Assembly: GCA_964615375.1 (NCBI GenBank)
Contig: CAZTOW010000005.1
Location: forward strand, 1-64,000
Reading direction: 5' to 3'
Source of the DNA: CAZKWG01 sp964615375
GTDB taxonomy: Bacteria > Myxococcota_A > UBA796 > CAZKWG01
DNA: 64,000 bases
Of the stretch, positions 9,501-16,794 are shown one piece after another. The position numbers were made by a program, and so were the translations under genes. Below the pieces are notes generated by a model. That model was not told the DNA's origin, did not search any database, and worked only from the letters and a program-made list of their open reading frames with translations. Position 1 is the first letter of the stretch. Every line of letters starts with the position of its first letter.

Positions 9501-10856
9501 AGCCGGGACGGCACCCTGCGCCTGTGGCGCATGGAGGACGGGCGTGAGCTCGGCCGCCGAGACCTCGGCGCCCCCGCCCTCTGCCTGAGCTGGGGCCCCG
9601 CGCTGCTCGTGGGGGACGCCCTCGGGCGGGTCCTCGTGCTCGATCCCGACGGGCCTCCGTTGGCGTTGGCGGGCCACCGGGGTCCGGTCGTCGCCGTGGC
9701 CTGGGACGCCGACGGGATCGCCTTGAGCGCGTCGGAGGACGGCATGGTTCGGGCCTGGCGCCCGTCGCCCTCGCTCCAGGTGCCGCGGACGCTGCCCCTC
9801 GCCGTGCGTCGCACCGGCTCCCTGGCCTTCTGCCCCGACGGTGACGTTCTTGCCTGCGGTGGCGTCGAGGATCTGGCCGTGATCCTGGACCCTGAGCGGC
9901 CCGAGCGGCCGCTCCTGTCCCTCGCAGGCCACCGGGACGGTGTGCGGGCGCTGGACTGGAGCCCCGACGGTGAGACCCTGGCCACCGGGGGCAGCGACGG
10001 GATCGTGAGGCTCTGGCGGCGGGACGGCGGGCAGGTCCGCGCGCTCTCGGGCCATGGCGCACCGGTGCTCGCGCTCGCCTGGGGGGCCGGCGGTCGCCTG
10101 GCCAGCGGGGACCTGGACGGCGGCGTGCGCCTCTGGGCCGAGGAGGGCCAGGCATCCGATGACCTCGAGACCGACCACGGCAACGAGGTCCGGCTGCTGC
10201 GCTTCTCGGCCGACGGGCGCTGGCTGCTCTCGGTCTCCGCCGATCGGACCGCGGCGATCACGCCGACCCAGGGCGGGGCCCCATGGCGCCACGGCGTGGC
10301 CTTGACGCGCAGCCGGGGTGCGGTCGAGGGCCTCGCGGTGCGCGCCGCCGTCTGGACGGGCGGGCGGGTGATCCTCGGTGGCCACGGAGGCGAGCTGATC
10401 GCGCTCGACCCCGAGAGTCGGGCCGTCATCCCGATCGGCTGTCTGCCTGGACCGGTGCGCGCGCTCTGCGCCAGTGACGGTCGGGTGATCGCCGAAATTG
10501 AGGATGGACAACTCTTTCGGGTGGATGGTGGGGCGCTGGCGCCGCTCACAGGGCCGGGCCCCCAGACCGTGCAGCTTCTGGCGCAGCCCGAGGGGGGGCT
10601 GCTGCTGGGCCTCGAGGGCTCGGGGCGCCTGTGGGCCATGGACCTCGACGGCGTGCTGGAGCGGGTTCCCCTCGTCGAGCCCGCGCGTGCCAGGCTGGTC
10701 GCGCTCTCACCCAAGGGTGACCTGCTGGCGGCGGCCGGCCTGGATGATCGGCTGCGCGTGTGGCCGCTCAGCGTGCGCCGTCTGCTGGCCCTCCTGGACC
10801 GCGCGTCCGGCGCCAGACTGAGCCCCGAAGAGCGGCGGCGATATCTGGGAGAGTAG
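6585..10856 (+). CDS. CHAT peptidase - nSTAND NTPase - WD40 fusion protein
   Basis: The ATG at 6585 overlaps the TGA of the TcA-like gene (TGATG), so translation is coupled; the same frame is open further upstream but only as a shadow of the toxin gene. The product has 1423 residues. Residues about 150-370 form a caspase-like CHAT domain with the catalytic pair in place (His221 in LTHG, Cys266 in LSACQSA). A STAND-type NTPase follows, with linker YRGLLAFEGVDQAFYFGRE and Walker A GATGAGKT at 408-415. From about residue 880 to the end there are WD40 repeats of the GH...W...D form. In this family WD40 repeats sense a ligand, the NTPase oligomerises and the CHAT protease is activated. Coupling to a Tc-like toxin suggests either proteolytic processing of the toxin or a sensor-effector pair; both are inference. 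Confidence 0.88.
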   Translation: MARSPVLLEIVRARAGGHSFAYQAGPQTYLARTPGGGFREIHFDWNDSLLNGLSKLAGFRPDPLAAAEMGERLRAFLHDSPLAAHERALGEGEPGWLSLRFAAAELYALPWELLTLRPSGLSLGQLPDLLLTFSWPEARARPAPIEPRPEGGRLLFAWSEAGGRVPHAAHQAAIAASAGPWRAWSADQDVLAEASLASVSGRLRDARDAGRPYTALHVLTHGVAGPDGGALLLSGPTGAHRVDPASLRGALAPHLDTLRLVVLSACQSAAVGAPGGALGGAALALHRAGAEAVLGARLPLGVAASIRLTETFYHEIFEQSQSVEQAFLVARRAIQDAGLGASGLQLWTHADEGGDSRPFVMRPYRGLLAFEGVDQAFYFGREAERDLLLRRVRSAAEGRAPRFQVLCGATGAGKTSLLRAGLIPALRAAGWRVLRARPAGAVAAVEAARTELGPGDRLLVVVDPLQELFTAIDEPAQREAVAAALWRASQDPRLVVLAAVRVDYLGRCEEIHLSPEGPRLDTLVYDEAHRLFLAAPEPEALRRVSEGPLHRVGLEFEPGLLDLLLAEAGTEAGALPALQHTLDRLWTRREGRRLTHRGYRALGGLSGALATTADEVIDGLDAEERASARQLLVALVAVGEDGRLSGRRAAALDALLPASPEARAQTEAALERLIQARLVFVTGQAGARGVEIAHEALITRWERLRTWVEEDLDLHRRRAALERLAEEWRAHRSEPDGGAPYLLRGTRLGYAREVVGAAPTALVAALLSASVEAEALAEGARLAELAERERLAALALEAARRARDAALLATARARREADPTLALQLLREVQGAWQPLEWIREAWEVLNLPCCVGAWPRDQAPVESLAVQAVVRTGGGLRCPSPDGRWTALGGADGRIRVLDAEGAVAQTFRGHVGAILDLAWTADGRRLCSASEDQSARVWELDVGPCAVFRGAQGPVTGVRPSADGGRLATVSRDGTLRLWRMEDGRELGRRDLGAPALCLSWGPALLVGDALGRVLVLDPDGPPLALAGHRGPVVAVAWDADGIALSASEDGMVRAWRPSPSLQVPRTLPLAVRRTGSLAFCPDGDVLACGGVEDLAVILDPERPERPLLSLAGHRDGVRALDWSPDGETLATGGSDGIVRLWRRDGGQVRALSGHGAPVLALAWGAGGRLASGDLDGGVRLWAEEGQASDDLETDHGNEVRLLRFSADGRWLLSVSADRTAAITPTQGGAPWRHGVALTRSRGAVEGLAVRAAVWTGGRVILGGHGGELIALDPESRAVIPIGCLPGPVRALCASDGRVIAEIEDGQLFRVDGGALAPLTGPGPQTVQLLAQPEGGLLLGLEGSGRLWAMDLDGVLERVPLVEPARARLVALSPKGDLLAAAGLDDRLRVWPLSVRRLLALLDRASGARLSPEERRRYLGE

Positions 10857-11072
10857 AGCGGACTTCACCTTCCTGCTCAACAAGGTCCCACGCGCTACAC
10901 CGCTTCGGAGGTGGTCCTCGCTGAGCTGTATCGCGTGCTGTAGGTTCCGAAAAATCTGACCGCCCCCGTTCCGGAAATTCTGGCCGGTTCCCGGAACGGA
11001 CGCGCGCGTGAATCCCCTCGATCCTCTTCCTCCTGCTCCTCCCGTCGTCGTCGGCTTTCGTCGTGGTATGGG

Positions 11073-11123
11073 CAACCCCGAAGGGGTTGTCCAAGGCCTG
11101 CGGAGAAGCCGGATGGCTTCTCC
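11073..11123. repeat. Two adjacent hairpins (7-bp and 9-bp perfect stems)
   Basis: CAACCCC-GAA-GGGGTTG occupies 11073-11089. GGAGAAGCC-GGAT-GGCTTCTCC occupies 11102-11123. Both stems are perfect with tiny loops, and they are 12 bases apart. No T-tract follows either, so classical rho-independent termination is not supported. They could be a repetitive extragenic element or act in RNA. Confidence 0.55.
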
Positions 11124-11343
11124 CGGGGAGCCTGTGTACGCGCGGATGACGGCCGCGGATGGCCTGCCCTGGCGTACGCTCGCCGAGCTGACCGCAGCCG
11201 CGCAGGCGTTCCTGGATCCTGTCCTGGTGGGGGCGGGTGCGACCTGGGACGCGAGCGGTTGGAGGTGGAAGCCTGAGAAGGACTGAACGGTCCCACAGTA
11301 CGGCGACCTGGACTCGAACCGAATTCGAGGCGAATTGCCGTAG

Positions 11344-11400
11344 AAATGCAAAAACGCCAATCTCAGCTTTCGCGAAGACTGGCGTTGAATGCCTGCATTT
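11344..11400. repeat. Nested three-level stem structure
   Basis: Outer arms AAATGCA (11344-11350) and TGCATTT (11394-11400) are perfect complements. Inside them AACGCCA (11353-11359) pairs with TGGCGTT (11380-11386), and at the centre lies the 8-base palindrome TTCGCGAA (11369-11376). On the minus strand the middle stem is followed by TTTTT, so it could serve as a terminator for leftward transcription, but no leftward gene ends here. It may also be a structured RNA or a recombination site. Confidence 0.5.
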
Positions 11401-11932
11401 TGAGTGGTCGGCCTTAGTGAACGTAACTCGAACTTTTTCCAGCGCGCCCGACCCGGGGGTCAGGGGGGCGATGGGCGGGGTTCGGGGCGTACTTGCTGGC
11501 TGATCATCTCTTCAGGCTCGAAAACGCCGTGGGGCTCAGTAGTGGCCGGGCCCACGGAGGGCCCGTTGAGGTCAGGGTAGAGGATCTCGGGGGTGATGTC
11601 CACCATTGTCGTCTCGGGCCTGCGCCTGCGCATTGCGGCGTAGATCATGCCGAGGCCGCTGATCGGCGCGCTCGACGACCGTGCCGTCCTGGTCGGGCAC
11701 CCCGGCTGGCGGGGCTCGAACACCTTCGTGTTGTTGTCGCTTCTACTCGCGGTCGGCCGCATCCGAGATGGGCTGAGGGATGCAGGCGGCATAGGCATCC
11801 GTCGACCATCGCAGGCACGGGTAAGGCCAGGACCTTTTTTTCAGATCCAGATGCGTGCGAACTACCACGATGAGGGTTGTCCGACTTCGCTGAGGACTAC
11901 GCTGGCCCCAGCACGGCGGGTTATACAGCCGC

Positions 11933-13387
11933 GTGCCCGAGAGCCTGACCGATACCCTCGCACTGTTCGCTGGCGGTACTCCCGCCGAGCGACATCAAGC
12001 GTTTCAGGTTCTGCTCGCCGCCAAGCAGCACCACGAGGCCGCCAAGCGCGAGGAGTTCGAACAAGGAGTGCGGGCTCTTCTATCCACGGCCGCAGGCGGC
12101 GAGCCGATTGACCGGTTGCTTGCCGTTGCAACGATGGGGAAGGTGGCCGCTGTAGTCAAGCGGCTTCGCCCCCTGGTACAGGAGGGGGTGAGCACAGCAT
12201 TGACGGAACCATTGCCGGAACTTCGGTCGCTTCGAGATCCCGATGATCGCGTGTATGTCGCCGAGGTATTGAGCTGGGCAGTGTCACCGTGGGTGGCCGA
12301 CTATGCAAGCTCTTCGGCTATCCACGAGGAGTCGGCCGAGGAGGCGCGAGTTGCCCTTGTGGAGGCTACCTTTCGGGCATCAGGGAACATCGCTGGTGGT
12401 CTTGGCTACCTCGCCGCTTCCCTTGAGAAGTGGCGGCCGGACACCATCGCCCCGCAGAAGAGCGCGGCTCGACGACTCCGCCGGGTGCTTGAGGCGGTTT
12501 GTAAGGTGGTGGCCTCGGACGCGCACCGTGAAGTTGGTGACCGACCGGGACAACAGCTTGCCGGGCTCGTGCGGGCGGCGTTCGCGGGCATTGGCCTTCC
12601 TTCCGATCCCGATGTCGCTGGCGAGGCAGCGGGCGCAGTGGCCAGCGCTGTGCATGAGCTTGTCAGGCTGAGTTTCTCGTTGGCCACTCAGTCGGAGACC
12701 TACGAAGCGCTGGCTCTCGCACGTTCATGGTTCACTGATGCGAGGTGGGAGACCCTCGCGAGCGGATCGCCGGCGGTGTCGCTTGTGGGTAGAGACATCC
12801 GTGAGGCGCTCTTGATCCTCGCACGACAGGGCATCGCCGACGACGGGCTGGCCTCACAACTTCAGGTCGCGGCTGGTTCACAGCGGCGGGCAAGGTCAGC
12901 TATGGCCGCGCTCGGTCGGCTGCCTGGCGTCCCGGACGATCTGCGGGTGTGGCTTGTTGAAGGCCGGAGGTCTGCCGCGGGCAAGCCGGGCGTTGGCGAG
13001 AGCGAGACGGCGACCCTTCACCTAACGGAACTTCTTGCCGATGTGCTGGTCGATGGACAACGGTTCCGAGCTACGGAAGCAGCCCTCCGCAATGACGTTC
13101 TTCCTGAACTCGGCGCGCTTGAGCCTCGTGCCGCCCGACAGGTCGAGCGAGCACTGAACTTCGGTCTGGCCGTGTGTGATGGCGTGGACCAACTCGCACG
13201 ACGTAGGCGCCTCCGGCTGCGTGGCGCACCAGGTGATGCCGAGGATTACTCGCCCATCGAGCATGAGCTCACTGACGGTGGTGCGGCCGCGCGACGCGTT
13301 CGCGTGGTGAGGCCAGTTGTCGAGGCATCGCGAGAGGATGGAACCACGTTTGTTGCTCGGAAGGGCATCGCTGAGCGACTTAGCTAG
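11933..13387 (+). CDS. Uncharacterised helical partner of the Hsp70-like protein
   Basis: The 484-residue product begins at GTG; no clear ribosome site precedes it. It is largely alpha-helical, rich in Ala, Leu, Arg and Glu, with no signal peptide or membrane span. The last 50 residues (ARRVRVVRPVVEASREDG then TTFVARKGIAERLS) are basic and look like a short beta segment. I do not recognise the family. It ends 18 bases before the Hsp70-like gene, so the two form an operon, and a role as co-chaperone, exchange factor or client of that ATPase is the natural inference. The gene is AT-richer than the toxin genes upstream, which suggests a different origin. Confidence 0.75.
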   Translation: MPESLTDTLALFAGGTPAERHQAFQVLLAAKQHHEAAKREEFEQGVRALLSTAAGGEPIDRLLAVATMGKVAAVVKRLRPLVQEGVSTALTEPLPELRSLRDPDDRVYVAEVLSWAVSPWVADYASSSAIHEESAEEARVALVEATFRASGNIAGGLGYLAASLEKWRPDTIAPQKSAARRLRRVLEAVCKVVASDAHREVGDRPGQQLAGLVRAAFAGIGLPSDPDVAGEAAGAVASAVHELVRLSFSLATQSETYEALALARSWFTDARWETLASGSPAVSLVGRDIREALLILARQGIADDGLASQLQVAAGSQRRARSAMAALGRLPGVPDDLRVWLVEGRRSAAGKPGVGESETATLHLTELLADVLVDGQRFRATEAALRNDVLPELGALEPRAARQVERALNFGLAVCDGVDQLARRRRLRLRGAPGDAEDYSPIEHELTDGGAAARRVRVVRPVVEASREDGTTFVARKGIAERLS

Positions 13388-13405
13388 AGTCACTAGGAGG
13401 TCAGA

Positions 13406-15121
13406 GTGAACCGAGATGTCGCTACCGTGCTGCTTCGCAGCCTCCTCGGTCGCGTTGCGGCGGACCCAGGCACTGGAGTGCTGGCGCTGGGCTCAGTCTC
13501 GGCGCTTGAGCGCGAGGCACTTGAGGAGGCGCTACTTGCCCTCGGTGGCGACGCGCTACGAGTCGCGCCACCCGCTCCTCCCACTCAACCTCCGGCGCCC
13601 TTGCCCGAAAAAGCGCCCCCGCCTGTCGTTGGAGAGCCACCACGAGTGGCGTCCGTCGCGCTCTGCTTGGACTCGCTCGCCGCTCACGACATAGGGGATC
13701 CCTCAGTTCTGCTATGCTTGGACTTCGGCACGGCGATGTCCAAGGCGTACGCGACGGTCATCGAAGATGGAGACGCAACTGAGCAGCTACCGCTTCGCCT
13801 TGGAGAGCGCGCCAAAGCCGCCGGGGGCGTCATCTACCCTGTGCCGTCCTCATTCTGGATCGCAGACGATGGCAAGATCTACCTGGGCCCCCAGGCGATT
13901 GCGCTCTCCACCCTGAACGACGGTGCGAATGGTAGGCAGCGGTTCGATTCGCTCAAGCGAGAGTTGACACAGGGTCTCACTGCCGCTTCCCTGGACCATG
14001 TGACTTTGGATCGGAGTATCAACCCGACCTCCACGGCGCTCAGTCAGGCGGATGCCCTCACGCTGTTTCTCGCGTACCTGACGGACCTCGCCTGCTCGGA
14101 GCTCGGCGAAAGGTACGGCAAATCTCGCTTTGTGAAGCGCCGCTTCGCGCTGCCTTCGTGGGACGAGGAGCGTCGCAAGTGGGGCGAACAGACGCTCCGC
14201 GACCTGCTCGCACGCGCGCAGGTGGTTGCCGACACGTTCCACGGCCTGTGGGACCGGGGCATCGATGTGCGCGTTGCCAAGGCGGTGCTGGATGAGGTTC
14301 GCGGGATGCAACGGCTGCCCTTGCACCTGGTAGCGGAAGGGGTCGCAGAGCCGCTTGCCGCCGGGGCGAGTCGGTTGCGGAATGACGAGCCTACCCGCAG
14401 TTGGGCGATGGTGGTGGACGTCGGAGCAGGAACGAGCGACTTCGCGCTCTTCGTGGTCTCGGAGGACCCTGATCGTGGCATCTTCCGTGCTTGGCCGGTG
14501 AAGGCATGCAGCGGTGCGCTCCAGATGGCGGGAGACACGTTGGACAAGGCGCTGCGGTCTGCGATCATGGAGCACGCCCGGGTGTCGTCCGAAGACTCAG
14601 ACTACCGGCACGTCGTCACGAGTCTCAACCAGCGCGTTCGAGGGTGGAAGGAAGACTTGTTCCGCGACGGGTTCTGCACCTACACCCTCACTAACGGCGC
14701 ACGCGGGACGATCGACCTGCAGGACTTCTTGGCACGCGATGCTGTCGGGCAGTTTGGCGCGCGCCTTCGCGAGACGTTTCTTGAGACGCTGCATCGGGCG
14801 GACGCATCCTTCCCTGCAGCTCTGGCTCCGCAAGGCATCAGGCTGCTGCTGACCGGTGGCGGCGCGAACCTCCCAATGGTGAAGTCTCTGGGGAGTCTGC
14901 CTATCCGCTTACACGGCTACGACGTGGAGTGCCGCGGCGCAGCCCTCGTTCCAGATGCCTACTCCGGCGACGAGGAGATGACTCTGGCCTACCCGCAGCT
15001 CGCCGTCGCCATCGGTGGGGCGATGCCTGACGTGATCGACGAAGGGCGGGCTCTCGACAAGATGCCGGACGTAGCAGAGAGGCGCTTCACGGCACAGCGC
15101 TTCCAGGTGACGGGAACGTAG
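13406..15121 (+). CDS. Hsp70/actin-fold ATPase family protein
   Basis: A GTG start with an ideal AGGAGG site 5 bases upstream gives 571 residues. Two phosphate-binding motifs of the Hsp70/actin superfamily are visible: LCLDFGTAMSKAYAT near residue 105, and VVDVGAGTSDFALFVVS near 340. An adenosine-like motif, LLLTGGGANLPMVKSL, lies near 475. The N-terminal 100 residues are an extra proline-rich linker region not found in DnaK, and there is no long substrate-binding domain or EEVD-like tail. It is therefore a divergent Hsp70-like ATPase rather than housekeeping DnaK. Hsp70-like proteins of this type occur in bacterial conflict operons; the role here is inferred from its pairing with the gene just upstream. 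Confidence 0.8.
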   Translation: MNRDVATVLLRSLLGRVAADPGTGVLALGSVSALEREALEEALLALGGDALRVAPPAPPTQPPAPLPEKAPPPVVGEPPRVASVALCLDSLAAHDIGDPSVLLCLDFGTAMSKAYATVIEDGDATEQLPLRLGERAKAAGGVIYPVPSSFWIADDGKIYLGPQAIALSTLNDGANGRQRFDSLKRELTQGLTAASLDHVTLDRSINPTSTALSQADALTLFLAYLTDLACSELGERYGKSRFVKRRFALPSWDEERRKWGEQTLRDLLARAQVVADTFHGLWDRGIDVRVAKAVLDEVRGMQRLPLHLVAEGVAEPLAAGASRLRNDEPTRSWAMVVDVGAGTSDFALFVVSEDPDRGIFRAWPVKACSGALQMAGDTLDKALRSAIMEHARVSSEDSDYRHVVTSLNQRVRGWKEDLFRDGFCTYTLTNGARGTIDLQDFLARDAVGQFGARLRETFLETLHRADASFPAALAPQGIRLLLTGGGANLPMVKSLGSLPIRLHGYDVECRGAALVPDAYSGDEEMTLAYPQLAVAIGGAMPDVIDEGRALDKMPDVAERRFTAQRFQVTGT

Positions 15122-15306
15122 GTTTGCAGTAGGACGATACGAAGTCCGATACTCAAGTTCATATCGCCGAGGCTGCCGAGTCTGGCATCTGAGCCCCGGG
15201 GGGGAGTGTAGTTCTGCATGATCACCACCGCACTGCCGATGGACGTCTCCGGTCGGCGGAGCGCGCTTGATGTGCCGCCAACCGTTCCCTGAGGTAGATC
15301 GCCAGC

Positions 15307-15810
15307 ATGAACCCCTTCTCCCTCCTCCTGGACCGGGGCGCGATCTGCCTGGAGTGGCCCGCGACGCTTGGGCTGGACCTGCCGCCGCTCACGCTCGTCT
15401 TCGAGGACGAGGGCGACGATCTCGACGACGAGGATCGCGCGGCGCTCTACGCGGCCATTGATCGGTCGATAGAGCAGCTTGAGCGCGGGGAGAGTGTCCC
15501 GGCCGAGGAGGTGCTCCGCAAGCTGGATCTGCGGAGCGGCTCGCGCCGCGCCAGGCGCAGCCCCCGACCAGATCCGGCCGCCGTCGAGGCACGCTTCGGG
15601 CCGACGCTGCTGGCGCTCTCGGGCGGCGAGACCATCCACGTCTACGAGGGGCACTTCGTACTCCTGGAGCCAGAGGAGGACGTCGCCGACATGGAGCCCA
15701 GGCCCATGGTGCTCTGCGACGAGTCGGACACCTTGTCGCCCGAGGCGTTGGCAGAGGTGTCGGTCATGGTCCTCCGGGCGTTCTCGGCGCACAGCCTCAG
15801 CGCGAGCTGA
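15307..15810 (+). CDS. Hypothetical acidic protein, 167 aa
   Basis: ATG start 185 bases after the Hsp70-like gene, with a distant TGAGGT as the only ribosome-site candidate. The protein has an acidic N-terminal half with a short helical segment (YAAIDRSIEQLERGESVPAE) that resembles the C-terminal tail of ribbon-helix-helix antitoxins. A basic linker (SGSRRARRSPRP) and a beta-rich C-terminal half follow. I do not recognise the family and no toxin gene is adjacent. Composition and codon use fit a real gene. Confidence 0.55.
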   Translation: MNPFSLLLDRGAICLEWPATLGLDLPPLTLVFEDEGDDLDDEDRAALYAAIDRSIEQLERGESVPAEEVLRKLDLRSGSRRARRSPRPDPAAVEARFGPTLLALSGGETIHVYEGHFVLLEPEEDVADMEPRPMVLCDESDTLSPEALAEVSVMVLRAFSAHSLSAS

Positions 15811-16209
15811 TCGGTGCGGTCTCCGTCCTGCCCGCGGTCAGCGTTCAGCAGCGCCTGCTGATGGAGATCCGTGCTGGGACGCTGGAGGAGGTGGTCATCG
15901 CCCACCGCTTCAACGGGCACGCGGGCGGGCGCACGGTTGTGGCGGCGTGTCGGAGACGGGGCGTGCGCTACACATACCGGTAACGGTGCGGGGGCCTCCA
16001 TGGGCTCCGTCCTCGACGCGCGGAGCCCATGGCGCCCAGAAATGGTGGGGCGTTCATAAAATGGGGCGGGCGCCCATGGGCGGCGCCCATTCAGCCTGAA
16101 ACCTGGATGGTCAGGCATTTATGGGCACCCACGGAGCCCATGGCGCCCACGGGCACCACTTCATCACGCGGGTGCGCCCACGGGCGGCGCCCATGTCGTG
16201 AACGCCTCG
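15811..16209. other. 400-bp interval holding GGCGCC-rich repeats
   Basis: The interval lies between a rightward and a leftward gene, so both end here. The left part (15811-16000) shows nothing definite. The right part holds the duplicated GC-rich words described in the separate repeat entry. No intact gene is apparent and no clear T-tract terminator is present. Confidence 0.45.
16022..16194. repeat. Imperfect ~110-bp direct duplication of GGCGCC/ATGGGC words
   Basis: GGAGCCCATGGCGCCCA occurs at 16022-16038 and again at 16133-16149. GGGCGGCGCCCAT occurs at 16078-16090 and at 16182-16194. The same pair of words recurs in the same order 104-111 bases apart, while the sequence between them differs. 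The words are themselves palindrome-rich (CCATGG, GGCGCC). The cluster lies between convergent genes and could fold as an RNA or DNA secondary structure. Confidence 0.6.
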
Positions 16210-16611
16210 TTACTCACCATCCTCGACCGGGCGAGGATCCTCGGGCAGCGGCTCCGCGCCACGCCGCCGGTACCGCTCCTGGAACGTGGTCAGCGCGCGG
16301 ACCTCCAGCTCGTCGGACAGATCCGGCGGCGCGAGCGCGACGCGCAGCTCGGCGAGGTGGGCGGCCTCGGAGTCGGCGCGCTCGGCGAGCTGGTCGAGCA
16401 GGGCTTCGAGCTGACCGCGCGTGCGCAGAAGTCCCGAGGGATCGGGTGTGCCGCCATCGGCGACATCCCGCAAGAAGGCGAAGGTGCTCATCGCGTGCGC
16501 GTCCGCGGCGACGTGCAGGTCGGCTGCGCTCTGACGCAGGTCATCGGCGGTCTCCCAGAGCAGGCTCAAGGCTGTTCCTTGCTCCAGGCGGATCGGGGGC
16601 GTGTCGGACAT
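16210..16611 (-). CDS. Hypothetical helical protein, 133 aa
   Basis: The ATG at 16611 is preceded by GGAGAT with a 4-base gap, so I use it rather than the longer open frame to 16791. The protein is alpha-helical and charged (for example LRTRGQLEALLDQLAERADS), with heptad-like spacing that suggests a coiled coil, and it has no signal peptide. It is transcribed away from the kinase gene end by way of a 14-bp hairpin. The family is not recognised. Confidence 0.6.
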   Translation of the reverse strand: MSDTPPIRLEQGTALSLLWETADDLRQSAADLHVAADAHAMSTFAFLRDVADGGTPDPSGLLRTRGQLEALLDQLAERADSEAAHLAELRVALAPPDLSDELEVRALTTFQERYRRRGAEPLPEDPRPVEDGE

Positions 16612-16656
16612 CGGGATCTCCGAGATCGGGTTGTTTCGTGTAGACAGGACAAACCA

Positions 16657-16689
16657 CTCCGAGCACCGCGAAGAACGCGGTGCTCGGAG
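16657..16689. repeat. Perfect 14-bp stem-loop between kinase gene and downstream gene
   Basis: CTCCGAGCACCGCG (16657-16670) pairs perfectly with CGCGGTGCTCGGAG (16676-16689) across a 5-base loop. It lies in the 183-bp gap after the kinase stop and 46 bases before the next start on the same strand. No T-tract follows in either direction. It could be an intrinsic-like terminator without the T-run, an RNA-stability hairpin or a protein-binding site. Confidence 0.65.
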
Positions 16690-16794
16690 GGCCGTCGCCG
16701 CCCGCTTGGGGCGGCTCCTTGTATTGGACATAATTCGGAGCGCCGCGCAAGCCGCCAGGACAAGATAGTGGGCCCTGGTCCAAGAATGCACGAA

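Larger units (their letters stand above)
10857..11932. other. Gene-poor interval with hairpins; no convincing gene
   Basis: This 1.08-kb stretch separates the CHAT/STAND gene from the next operon. Two adjacent hairpins (11073-11123) and a nested stem structure (11344-11400) are listed separately. A plus-strand reading frame at 11008-11286 (92 codons) and a minus-strand frame at 11460-11798 are open but show no recognisable domain, and the first contains both hairpins. Composition around 11340-11440 is locally AT-richer than the flanks. I see no promoter that I would defend. Confidence 0.5.

Noticed and set aside
8049..10511. 820-codon minus-strand frame opposite the CHAT/STAND/WD40 gene
   Set aside because: Composition typical of an antisense shadow; the plus-strand protein has clear domains over the same span.
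11310..11320. Reverse complement of a tRNA T-loop (GGTTCGAGTCC) on the minus strand, suggesting a tRNA gene or att site
   Set aside because: The T-stem does not pair beyond two bases, and no acceptor, D-arm or anticodon arm matches within 90 bases upstream.
11460..11798. 112-codon minus-strand frame in the gene-poor interval
   Set aside because: Low-complexity composition, no domain and no ribosome site; left as non-coding.
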